7,202 bases of DNA from an uncultured Bacilli bacterium (GTDB taxonomy: Bacteria; Bacillota_I; Bacilli_A; RF39; UBA660). Under the pieces are notes generated by a model. The model was not told the origin of the DNA. It searched no databases and saw only the letters and a list, made by a program, of their open reading frames with translations. The stretch is from NCBI GenBank assembly GCA_947589165.1, contig CANQCH010000057.1, positions 1 through 7,202 on the forward strand. The letters are read 5' to 3'. A program made the translations under genes and the position numbers. Below, piece after piece: positions 1 to 6,192 of the stretch. Position 1 is the stretch's first letter, and each line of letters opens with the position of its first letter.

Positions 1-422
1 TGATTTTCTAATTCTTGAAATCGTAAAAAACCTTTTAATTTATGATTTTCCCGCGAGACATATTGACAAGCTTTTAAAGCTTTATCAATCACAGCAATAT
101 TTCGTAAATAAAAAACTTTATGATGTGCTTTTAAACTATAAAGTAAAAAATAGAAAATTAACATTTCTTTATTTTCTTGCGTTGATAAAAATAAATAATA
201 CAATGTATTAAAAATTTTTAAACCTAAAGCCTCAATTATTTTAGAAATAATGGTCTCATCATTTTTAATTTTTAAATTAATTGTTTCTTCGAATAAATTA
301 CCTTGAAAGGTATCATCTTTAATATTTAAAGGAATGGTTCGTTCATGTAGAAGCTCTGTTATTAAATTTAATAAACTGACAAAACTCCCATCATATAAGT
401 AAATATAAGCTGATTTTTTCAT
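1..422 (-). CDS. DUF4130/TIGR03915-type putative DNA repair protein, partner of the radical SAM gene (C-terminus cut by window edge)
   Basis: I translated this by hand; it is open from the ATG at 422..420 to the left edge, giving 140 residues. It begins MKKSAYIYLYDGSFVSLLNL and ends near ENHKLKGFLRFQELEN. The early 'YDGSF' segment and the later 'REvhk.kGFlRFqel' segment fit the DUF4130 family (TIGR03915, 'probable DNA metabolism protein'), which is about 250 residues long, so roughly the last 100 are missing. The family almost always sits beside a TIGR03916 radical SAM gene, as here. In many genomes it is fused at its C-terminus to a uracil-DNA-glycosylase-like domain; whether this copy is fused lies outside the window. 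The start overlaps the radical SAM stop as ATGA and no good Shine-Dalgarno precedes it, so translation is probably coupled by reinitiation. The molecular activity is unknown. The family call is from memory of conserved segments plus context, and the context is the stronger part. Confidence 0.85.
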   Translation of the reverse strand, partial: MKKSAYIYLYDGSFVSLLNLITELLHERTIPLNIKDDTFQGNLFEETINLKIKNDETIISKIIEALGLKIFNTLYYLFLSTQENKEMLIFYFLLYSLKAHHKVFYLRNIAVIDKALKACQYVSRENHKLKGFLRFQELEN

Positions 423-1627
423 GAGAATAACGATAGCTGTTCCTTTTTAACTAAATTTGGCTTGGTTTCTTCTAAAATTAAACTTTTCTCCACTAATTGT
501 GCATTAATAATTTTGGCATCGATAAAATATTTCCCATTACAAGTAATAAAATATTTAGCTCTTTTTAAAACTACGCCCATTTTGGCTAAATCTTTGAAAT
601 TGATTTGGAAATATTGACGGGATTTGATAATTCTTTTCGCACTAGTAACACCAATCCCGGGGATTTTTAATAAATCAAGGTAACTACAAGTATTTATTTC
701 TTTCGGGAATAAATCGAAATGCCTTAAAGCCCAATCAATTTTGGGATCAACTAGTAAATTAAAGTTAGGATTATCGGGGCTTAAGATATCATCCACTTTA
801 AAATGATAATACCGCAGTAACCAATCTGCTTGATATAAACGATGTTCCCTTGTTAATGGGGGAATTGTAAAACTGGGTAAAAATTTATCTTGATTAACCG
901 GGATATAAGCCGAATAAAAAACTCTTTTTAAAGCATAATTTTGATACATTTGACTACTTTTTTGCATAATTTCGTAATCGCTTTCTTTCGTGGCGCCAAT
1001 AATCATTTGGGTACTTTGCCCCGCCGGGACATAATTTTTACTTTTATTATTTTTGACATACTGCATAATTTTACTCACATCCCGCGTATTTTTATCCGGC
1101 GCTAATAGTTTTAAACCCGACTCGGTTGGTAATTCAATATTGGCACTTAACCGATCAACTAAAGAGCCTAATTTTTTTAGTAAATATTCACTAGCACCAG
1201 GAATAGCTTTAGCATGAATATAACCCCCAAAATGATAGACATGGCGCAGGCGCGAAATAGTTTCAATTAACAAATTCATTGTATAATCGGGACTTTTAAT
1301 AATCCCTGACGATAAAAATAAACCTTCAATATAATTGCGACGATAAAAATTAATGGTGATTTGACAAACTTCATCGGGCGTAAAAATAGCCCGTTTAATA
1401 TTATTACTGCGGCGATTTAAACAATATTTACAATCGAAAATGCAACAATTGGTCATTAAAATTTTAAGTAACGAAATACAGCGGCCATCGGCCGAAAAGG
1501 AATGACATATTCCCGCATAAGCAGTTGAACCAATACTACCCTCTTTTCTCTTGCTACCACTTGAAGAACAAGAAGCATCATACTTGGCACTATCCGCTAA
1601 AATTTGTAATTTTTCTTTTAGCTCCAT
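419..1627 (-). CDS. Putative DNA modification/repair radical SAM protein (TIGR03916 type) with C-terminal HhH
   Basis: This 402-residue protein matches the usual length of the TIGR03916 family. The [4Fe-4S]-binding radical SAM triad CxxxCxxC is C62-IFD-C66-KY-C69. Before it lie family-typical segments 'KYDASCSSSGS' (14-24) and 'GICHSFSADGRC' (39-50), which add conserved Cys20, Cys41 and Cys50. The middle of the protein is the radical SAM barrel. Residues 319-337 (LLKIPGIGVTSAKRIIKSR) form a helix-hairpin-helix, a non-specific DNA-binding element. The C-terminus EQLSLFS carries a clamp-binding-like QLSLF (397-401). Members are thought to act on DNA with the DUF4130 partner that follows here with a 4-bp ATGA overlap, but the reaction is unknown. 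The ATG is supported by GGTGA six bases upstream and a strong promoter just before it. A LexA-like box overlaps that promoter. It resembles spore photoproduct lyase only in being a radical SAM enzyme linked to DNA; it is not that enzyme. Confidence 0.93.
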   Translation of the reverse strand: MELKEKLQILADSAKYDASCSSSGSKRKEGSIGSTAYAGICHSFSADGRCISLLKILMTNCCIFDCKYCLNRRSNNIKRAIFTPDEVCQITINFYRRNYIEGLFLSSGIIKSPDYTMNLLIETISRLRHVYHFGGYIHAKAIPGASEYLLKKLGSLVDRLSANIELPTESGLKLLAPDKNTRDVSKIMQYVKNNKSKNYVPAGQSTQMIIGATKESDYEIMQKSSQMYQNYALKRVFYSAYIPVNQDKFLPSFTIPPLTREHRLYQADWLLRYYHFKVDDILSPDNPNFNLLVDPKIDWALRHFDLFPKEINTCSYLDLLKIPGIGVTSAKRIIKSRQYFQINFKDLAKMGVVLKRAKYFITCNGKYFIDAKIINAQLVEKSLILEETKPNLVKKEQLSLFS

Positions 1628-1644
1628 TTTTATTCACCAAATTA

Positions 1645-1673
1645 ATTATAAATTATTTTGGCTATTTTGTAAA
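1645..1673 (-). promoter_or_regulatory. Sigma-A promoter of the radical SAM/DUF4130 operon
   Basis: On the minus strand, -35 TTTACA (1673..1668, 5 of 6 consensus bases) and a perfect -10 TATAAT (1650..1645) are separated by exactly 17 bp. The predicted start, about seven bases past the -10, falls near 1638. That is at the first base of the GGTGA ribosome site, so the leader would be only about 11 nt. A LexA-like box covers the -35. Confidence 0.8.
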
Positions 1674-1683
1674 CATTTGTTCG
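1670..1683 (-). promoter_or_regulatory. LexA/DinR (SOS) box overlapping the -35 of the radical SAM operon
   Basis: The minus strand reads CGAACAAATGTTTA. The Bacillus subtilis LexA (DinR) consensus is CGAACRNRYGTTYC, so 13 of 14 positions agree and only the last differs. The half-sites GAAC and GTTT are four bases apart, as required. The box overlaps the -35 hexamer (1673..1668), a position where repressor binding would block RNA polymerase. It also stands in front of a predicted DNA repair operon, which raises the odds above a chance match in AT-rich DNA. No lexA gene is visible in the window, so the presence of a matching repressor is assumed. Confidence 0.65.
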
Positions 1684-1712
1684 TAAAATATTTTTAACAA
1701 TTTCTGGCAAAA

Positions 1713-1740
1713 GAAAAAAACTCTAAAATTCGAGTTTTTA
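1713..1740 (-). terminator. Rho-independent-type hairpin after the DUF1653 gene
   Basis: On the minus strand AAAAACTC (1739..1732) pairs with GAGTTTTT (1723..1716) around an 8-nt loop and is followed by further T residues (TT-C-TTTT). The 5' arm starts inside the TAA stop codon of the DUF1653 gene. Only three of the eight pairs are G-C, so the hairpin is weak. Its symmetry would let it act on either strand. It separates the DUF1653 gene from the promoter of the radical SAM operon. Confidence 0.55.
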
Positions 1741-1983
1741 ATCTTTAACACTTTTAATATTTTGTAGTTCAAACCGATATTTTTGTTTAACATCCGGATA
1801 TTTTTCGTGATCTACTTCACTTAAAAACATTTCTAAAGGCCGAATATATAATTTATTATCATGATACAAAGCCCGATAAACAACATATTTTTCTTTTGTT
1901 TCCGAATGGATAGCCACATCTTCCACTAAATAATAATCCCCTTTAAAATGTTTATAAATTCCTTTAACTACTAATTCTTGCAT
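1738..1983 (-). CDS. DUF1653 family small protein
   Basis: This 81-residue protein is filled almost entirely by a DUF1653 domain (about residues 7-57). The typical run 'KGIYKHFKGDYYLVEDVA' is followed by 'HSET', 'VVYRALY', and 'LYIRPLEMFLSEV'. The family is small, beta-rich, cytoplasmic and widespread in bacteria, with no established biochemical function, so none is assigned. There is no signal peptide or membrane segment. The start is well fixed: AAGGGAGA (1997..1990) lies six bases before the ATG. A near-consensus promoter in the short gap after the collagen-like gene suggests independent expression, though read-through from upstream is possible because no terminator is visible in that gap. 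A hairpin at its end closes the unit. Nothing in the sequence links it functionally to its neighbours. Confidence 0.9.
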   Translation of the reverse strand: MQELVVKGIYKHFKGDYYLVEDVAIHSETKEKYVVYRALYHDNKLYIRPLEMFLSEVDHEKYPDVKQKYRFELQNIKSVKD

Positions 1984-2003
1984 TTTTTATCTCCCTTAAA
2001 AAT

Positions 2004-2032
2004 ATTATAAAATAAATTTAGTTAGTTGACAA
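2004..2032 (-). promoter_or_regulatory. Sigma-A promoter of the DUF1653 gene
   Basis: -35 TTGTCA (2032..2027, 5 of 6) and a perfect -10 TATAAT (2009..2004) are separated by 17 bp on the minus strand. The -35 starts only three bases after the stop codon of the collagen-like gene. The predicted start at about 1997 coincides with the first bases of the ribosome site AAGGGAGA, giving a leader of about 14 nt. Confidence 0.8.
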
Positions 2033-2034
2033 TT

Positions 2035-3330
2035 TTAATTGCTACGTTGATTACCTAAATATTCAATATTTAACCGCACTACTTGATTGGTAAAATAAGA
2101 ATTAGAATTAATATCATTAATAAATGGCGTTAATAAATACATTGTTTGGTAAGTAACATTGGCAAGCTCAAATTTATTATTTAAATCGGCTACCGAAATA
2201 ATGCCTTCGCCATGGACTTCGGTCGGAATATTTTCCACTACCCAAGCACTATCCCCGACAAAGATGGAATCGGAACCTACCCGGCGAAAACCAACCGCAA
2301 TAAAATCAGTTTTATAATTAAAGGAACTACCGGTATTGACATAACCACTAACCATAAAGGTAATGCGATAATATCCCACTACATTAAAGGAAATGGTATT
2401 ATCGTTATTTACTTTGACAATGTTACCTGTTTGTAATTCTAGTCGTTCAATCGGGATGCGACTGTTGGTGGTAATGGCGACTCCAGTCGATGGATAATTT
2501 TCATTAAATGTCGTTAAATAAGCCGCTTTTATTTGTTCAGGTCCCGTGGGCCCTGTCGGACCAATTTGCCCTCTTTCCCCTTGGGGACCCGTATCCCCTT
2601 GAATACCTTGGGGGCCTTGAATGCCTTGGGGACCTCTTGGCCCAACCGCCCCGGGATTACCATTTTCTCCTTTAGGACCGCGAATGACACCAACATCGAC
2701 CCAATCATCTTTCGTATCACTCCAAACATATAAATTTGCATCGACTAAATAAGATTCGCCCGCATTGCCGGTCGGATGAGCACTTTCTAAATCATCTAGA
2801 TTATTATAAGAACCTAAGATTGTAACACTCGTCCCCGCCGGTCCCGTCGGACCCATTTCTCCTTGAGCTCCCGGAGTCCCTTGGGGAATGACAAAATTTA
2901 AAATATGATTCGTGCCTGTGCCACTATCAGTTACTTGGGCTAAAGTATTAGCAGCTCCCGTAGTTACTTCCCCAATTTCTAAATTAATGGCTGGTCCGGT
3001 AGGTCCCATCGGTCCGGCTTCTCCGGGAGCTCCTTGCTCACCAGGGATTCCCTGTAAACCTTCTGGTCCTTGCGCTCCCGCTAAGCCAATAGGACCAGTT
3101 GGTCCCATTTTACCTTGGGGAATTTCAAACATTAATTTTACATTTTCATTATCACCTAAATTAAGGACTCGGGGTGGATTACCAAAATCTGTGGTTATGG
3201 CACCCATAATTTCAATGGATGTTGGTCCCGCCGGACCCGTGGGACCAGTCGGACCGATTACCATACAATAGTTAAGATTATTTTCCTTTTCTCTTACATA
3301 ATTACAAGCTTTTTGATAATTATTGGCCAT
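2035..3330 (-). CDS. Collagen-like protein with four Gly-X-Y tracts and a C-terminal globular head
   Basis: This is a 431-residue mosaic. A polar N-terminus (1-25) holds the only two cysteines, Cys9 and Cys22. Collagen tracts lie at 26-37, 73-113, 151-166 and 218-264. They are rich in GPT and GPQ/GIQ triplets and fold, by analogy, as a trimeric triple helix. Between them, modules at 38-72 and 115-150 share the pattern I-x-I-G-x-(I/V)-TT...F-x-IPQG and look like a duplication. A different module at 167-217 ('SYLVDANLYVWSDTKDDWVDVGVIRG') resembles phage tail-fibre and surface-protein spacers. Residues 265-431 are beta-rich and could be a C1q/TNF-like trimerising head as in spore BclA; that is inference. 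There is no signal peptide, membrane segment or LPXTG, so surface location by a Sec route is not supported; spore coat/exosporium or phage-like use are alternatives. AGAGGTG (3344..3338) fixes the start. The gene follows the COG2509 gene after 59 bp. Confidence 0.9.
   Translation of the reverse strand: MANNYQKACNYVREKENNLNYCMVIGPTGPTGPAGPTSIEIMGAITTDFGNPPRVLNLGDNENVKLMFEIPQGKMGPTGPIGLAGAQGPEGLQGIPGEQGAPGEAGPMGPTGPAINLEIGEVTTGAANTLAQVTDSGTGTNHILNFVIPQGTPGAQGEMGPTGPAGTSVTILGSYNNLDDLESAHPTGNAGESYLVDANLYVWSDTKDDWVDVGVIRGPKGENGNPGAVGPRGPQGIQGPQGIQGDTGPQGERGQIGPTGPTGPEQIKAAYLTTFNENYPSTGVAITTNSRIPIERLELQTGNIVKVNNDNTISFNVVGYYRITFMVSGYVNTGSSFNYKTDFIAVGFRRVGSDSIFVGDSAWVVENIPTEVHGEGIISVADLNNKFELANVTYQTMYLLTPFINDINSNSYFTNQVVRLNIEYLGNQRSN
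2597..2632. repeat. Two tandem 18-bp units in the fourth collagen tract
   Basis: Units 2597-2614 and 2615-2632 agree at 16 of 18 positions. In the protein they give GPQGIQ repeated (about residues 234-246). The unit is two collagen triplets long, so gain or loss of copies would keep the reading frame and change only the length of the triple helix. Confidence 0.7.
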
Positions 3331-3356
3331 AATTATACACCTCTACTGGTAATTTA

Positions 3357-3370
3357 TGACAATTTTGTCA
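3357..3370. promoter_or_regulatory. 14-bp palindrome upstream of the collagen-like gene, possible operator
   Basis: The inverted repeat TGACAA-TT-TTGTCA has perfect 6-bp arms around two bases. It lies 27 bases before the start codon, in the 59-bp gap after the COG2509 gene. The arms contain TTGACA/TTGTCA, so it could overlap a -35, but no well-placed -10 follows. CATAAATTA immediately downstream looks like a -10 of sporulation sigma factors, without a convincing -35. It may be an operator, part of an unusual promoter, or chance. Confidence 0.35.
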
Positions 3371-3389
3371 ATATGCTTGTACCTTTATC

Positions 3390-4964
3390 TTAAGCCTGAT
3401 ATTTTTTAATTATCGCTTCCGCTACTTTAATGCCATCGATAGCGCTCGTAATAATACCGCCGGCATAACCAGCCCCTTCGCCAGCCGGATAAATACCTTT
3501 AATATTAGCTTCATAATTTTCATCACGGATAATTCTAACAGGCGAAGAAGTTCGACTTTCAATGATGGCTATTAAAGCATCCGGATCCGCAAAGCCTTTG
3601 ATTTTTTGAGCAAAATTCGGCATGGCTTCTAATAGGGCTTCACTAATAAAGGTTGGTAAATAAGTGCGAATATTCGTTAAAACATAATCCCCTTTTAATT
3701 GGGGTTTTATTTTGCCAAAGTTCGTTGAAGCTTTATTTTGAACAAAATCACCCCAAAGTTGCAACGGGATTTTTCCACCTCCCGCTTGGTAAGCTAAAGC
3801 CTCTAATTGTTCTTGCCATTTTAAACCAGCTAAAGTGTCTGTACCATAATCTGTTGGTTTAACCGTTACCACAATTGCACTATTAGCCACTTGGGAATCA
3901 CGATTATAATTACTCATGCCATTAATAACTAGCCGGTTTAACTCACTCGAGGCATTAACGACATAACCCCCCGGACACATACAAAAAGAATAGACCCCGC
4001 GATTATTTTTTGTCGTAAAGGTTAATTTATAGCTGGCCGGTGGTAACATTGGCGCATACTTGCCATATTGATTTTGATTAATTAGCTCTTGGGGATGCAT
4101 AATTCTAATGCCAACGGCGAAAGGTTTATTCTCCATCGTAATATTTTTCGTCTTTAATAATTGAAAAGTATCCCTAGCACTATGACCAATAGCCAAAATT
4201 AAAGCTTCAACCGGGATAATTTCCTGATGATTTACTTCAATACTCGTTATTTTATCCCCTTTAAAAAATAAATTGGTTAGTTTAGTTTCATATAAAAATT
4301 TGCCACCTTTATTTTTTATTTCTTCCCGCATGTTTTTGACGACTTGGCGTAAGTTATCGGTACCAATATGGGGATTATGCTTATAACTAATTTCTTCTGG
4401 CGCGCCACATGCCACAAAAATATCTAATACTTTTTGGCCTAAATGCCGTTTATCTTTAATTAATGTATTAAGTTTACCATCAGAAAAAGTACCAGCGCCA
4501 CCTTCACCAAATTGGACATTGCTTTCCGGATTTAACATTCTCCTTTGCCAAAAAGTTTCGACATCCTTAACTCTTTCTTCTACTTTTTTGCCGCGTTCAA
4601 TAATAATGGGTTTAAAACCGGCTTCCGTTAAAATATAGGCCGCGAATAATCCGGCAGGACCAGCGCCGACAATAACAATATTGTTGGTTAAAGCTTGCGA
4701 ACCATGTTCTGGTAACTTATAAGTTTCTTCTTCCCATTTAATAACATCAGAACTTAATTTAACTTTTTCTTCATTAGCTACGTTAACAACTACTTCATAA
4801 ACTAATAAAATATTATTTTTATCGCGAGCATCAATAGCTTCTTTTTTAATTTGCCAATCGAGAATTTCTTTTTCTTTAAGATGCAATTTTTGAGCAATTT
4901 TGGCTTTTAAAGCTCCCTCTTTTTGATTAATAAGGGCTATTTTTACTTGGCGCAATTTAAGCAT
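3390..4964 (-). CDS. COG2509-type FAD-dependent dehydrogenase (NAD(P)/FAD-dependent oxidoreductase)
   Basis: This 524-residue protein has the usual length of the uncharacterised COG2509 family. An N-terminal domain (1-90) has the family-typical 'LKEKEILDWQIKKEAIDAR' segment. The dinucleotide-binding motif GAGPAG is at 100-105, with an acidic-basic pair E123-R124 at the end of the second strand, as in FAD-binding Rossmann folds. Other family marks are FGEGGAGTFSDGKL (152-165), FCMCPGGYVVNASSE (327-341), ESRTSSPVRI (469-478) and the C-terminal FAD motif PAGEGAGYAGGI (493-504). It is cytoplasmic, and the substrate and physiological electron acceptor are unknown. Its ATG lies 8 bp inside the end of the upstream flavoprotein gene, and AGGGG (4978..4974) nine bases upstream is its ribosome site, so the two are probably translationally coupled. 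It ends in TAA at 3392..3390. I see no broken motifs. Confidence 0.93.
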   Translation of the reverse strand: MLKLRQVKIALINQKEGALKAKIAQKLHLKEKEILDWQIKKEAIDARDKNNILLVYEVVVNVANEEKVKLSSDVIKWEEETYKLPEHGSQALTNNIVIVGAGPAGLFAAYILTEAGFKPIIIERGKKVEERVKDVETFWQRRMLNPESNVQFGEGGAGTFSDGKLNTLIKDKRHLGQKVLDIFVACGAPEEISYKHNPHIGTDNLRQVVKNMREEIKNKGGKFLYETKLTNLFFKGDKITSIEVNHQEIIPVEALILAIGHSARDTFQLLKTKNITMENKPFAVGIRIMHPQELINQNQYGKYAPMLPPASYKLTFTTKNNRGVYSFCMCPGGYVVNASSELNRLVINGMSNYNRDSQVANSAIVVTVKPTDYGTDTLAGLKWQEQLEALAYQAGGGKIPLQLWGDFVQNKASTNFGKIKPQLKGDYVLTNIRTYLPTFISEALLEAMPNFAQKIKGFADPDALIAIIESRTSSPVRIIRDENYEANIKGIYPAGEGAGYAGGIITSAIDGIKVAEAIIKKYQA

Positions 4965-6171
4965 TGGTTATTACCCCTTCCCCTGCGATAATCCCACTCA
5001 TCCAAGCAAAACCTAAATTATAACCGCCACAATCACCAGTAACATCTAAAATTTCCCCGACAAAATATAAATTTTTAACAATTAAAGATTCTAAAGTATA
5101 AGGATTAATTTCCTTTAAAGCAATACCGCCCCAGCAAACTTGGGCATTAGCAAAATCACCGGTGGCGACGGCGGTAAATGAAAAGGTTCGTAACATTTCG
5201 ATGATGTTATCTTGATTAACATCAGCCCACTCGACATCGGCAGGATACTTATTTAATTTTAAAATTAAATTGCCTATTTTATAATTTAAAAAGCCATCCA
5301 AAATTGTGCGTAAATTAAAATGCGTTGTCTTAGCTATTTTTGTTAAATAATTTTTAAATTCCTGATTTGTTCCTTGAAACCAAGGCATAAAATTAATAAT
5401 AATTTCTTCACGATATTTTTGCGCTAAACCTTGAGCCACTAACCCACTTAAATTAAAGCTTACAATACCACTTAGTCCTTGTTCAGTTAATTGGAGTTCA
5501 CCGCGTTCTTCTTTAATAATTTGCCCATTTTCTTTTAAACTTAAGATAGCATCACATCTTACTTTAGCCCAGTCTTGATAAAAATTATCGATTCCCTTTA
5601 TTTGCGTTAAAGCTGGGAAAACGGGATTAATGGTATGACCAAATTGCTTGGCCCAATTATAACCCATACCTGTAGACCCTGTTTTCGCCATCGCCTTCGA
5701 ACCACAGGCAATAATCAATTTTTGACATTTATAATTAGCTTTATCCGTCATCACTATGAAAGTATCATTATCTTTTTTTAGATCATTAACTACCGTATCA
5801 TAAATAATTTCCACCTTTAAATTTAAAGCGGTTGTAACAAGTGCATTTAAAATACTGGTTGCTTGCATAGAAAAAGGATAACAATAACCATTAATTTCTT
5901 TGGGCACAATACCTAATGAAGCAAAAAAAGGTAAAACTTTTTCTTTACTTAAATCATGCATTTGCGCAAAAATATCGGGATTTTCGGTATGATAATGACT
6001 TGGATCTTGATCAATATTCCAATAATTACACCGGCCATTCCCCGTCAAAAGTAATTTTTTTCCCGGTTTAGCATTTCTCTCTAAGATTGTAACTTTAGCT
6101 CCCTTACGAGCCGCCGTAATAGCCGCTGTTAAACCAGATGCTCCAGCGCCAATAATTATTATATCCCGCAT
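4957..6171 (-). CDS. YhiN/HI0933-family FAD-binding flavoprotein (BaiN-like)
   Basis: This 404-residue protein has the normal length for the HI0933/TIGR00275 family ('aminoacetone oxidase family FAD-binding enzyme'; includes E. coli YhiN, B. subtilis YtfP and the bile-acid reductase BaiN). It shows GAGASG at 8-13 for FAD, TGNGRCN at 43-49, IIACGSKAMAKTGSTGMGY at 153-171, GELQLTEQGLSG at 224-235, and the C-terminal GEILDVTGDCGGYNLGFAWMSG (372-393, interrupted only by the usual helix start). The family is cytoplasmic and presumed to be oxidoreductases; only BaiN has a defined reaction, and that should not be transferred here. It starts 21 bp after the HD gene stop. AGGGA (6185..6181), nine bases upstream of the ATG, is a moderate ribosome site. 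It overlaps the next flavoprotein gene by 8 bp, which ties the two redox proteins together in expression. Confidence 0.93.
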   Translation of the reverse strand: MRDIIIIGAGASGLTAAITAARKGAKVTILERNAKPGKKLLLTGNGRCNYWNIDQDPSHYHTENPDIFAQMHDLSKEKVLPFFASLGIVPKEINGYCYPFSMQATSILNALVTTALNLKVEIIYDTVVNDLKKDNDTFIVMTDKANYKCQKLIIACGSKAMAKTGSTGMGYNWAKQFGHTINPVFPALTQIKGIDNFYQDWAKVRCDAILSLKENGQIIKEERGELQLTEQGLSGIVSFNLSGLVAQGLAQKYREEIIINFMPWFQGTNQEFKNYLTKIAKTTHFNLRTILDGFLNYKIGNLILKLNKYPADVEWADVNQDNIIEMLRTFSFTAVATGDFANAQVCWGGIALKEINPYTLESLIVKNLYFVGEILDVTGDCGGYNLGFAWMSGIIAGEGVITNA

Positions 6172-6192
6172 CTTTTCACTTCCCTATTTTTA

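Noticed and set aside
2212..2436. Plus-strand open frame of 74 codons opposite the collagen-like protein's head domain
   Set aside because: No recognisable domain or promoter, and it lies wholly inside a well-supported gene.
2529..2741. Open frames on both strands over the fourth collagen tract
   Set aside because: These are out-of-frame readings of the repetitive, GC-richer collagen coding sequence; the long minus-strand frame explains the DNA.
2912..3271. Plus-strand open frame of 119 codons, proline-rich
   Set aside because: It is the complement of the Gly-Pro collagen triplets, which lack stop codons on the other strand. It has no ribosome site or family match.
3332..3337. TATAAT immediately before the start codon of the collagen-like gene, as a -10 box
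   Set aside because: Transcription would start inside the coding sequence and leave out the good AGAGGTG ribosome site; the nearest -35-like TTGTCA is also 19 bp away.
3348..3356. CATAAATTA as the -10 of a mother-cell sigma (SigE/SigK) promoter
   Set aside because: The -10 fits CATAnnnTA, but the nearest -35-like ATATT and AC elements are at the wrong distances, so it is only mentioned with the palindrome.
3653..3862. Plus-strand open frame of 69 codons inside the COG2509 gene
   Set aside because: Antisense to conserved coding sequence, with no supporting signals.
4699..4709. GAAC-CAT-GTTC, resembling a second LexA box
   Set aside because: The half-sites are three bases apart instead of four, and the site lies deep inside the COG2509 coding region, away from any promoter.
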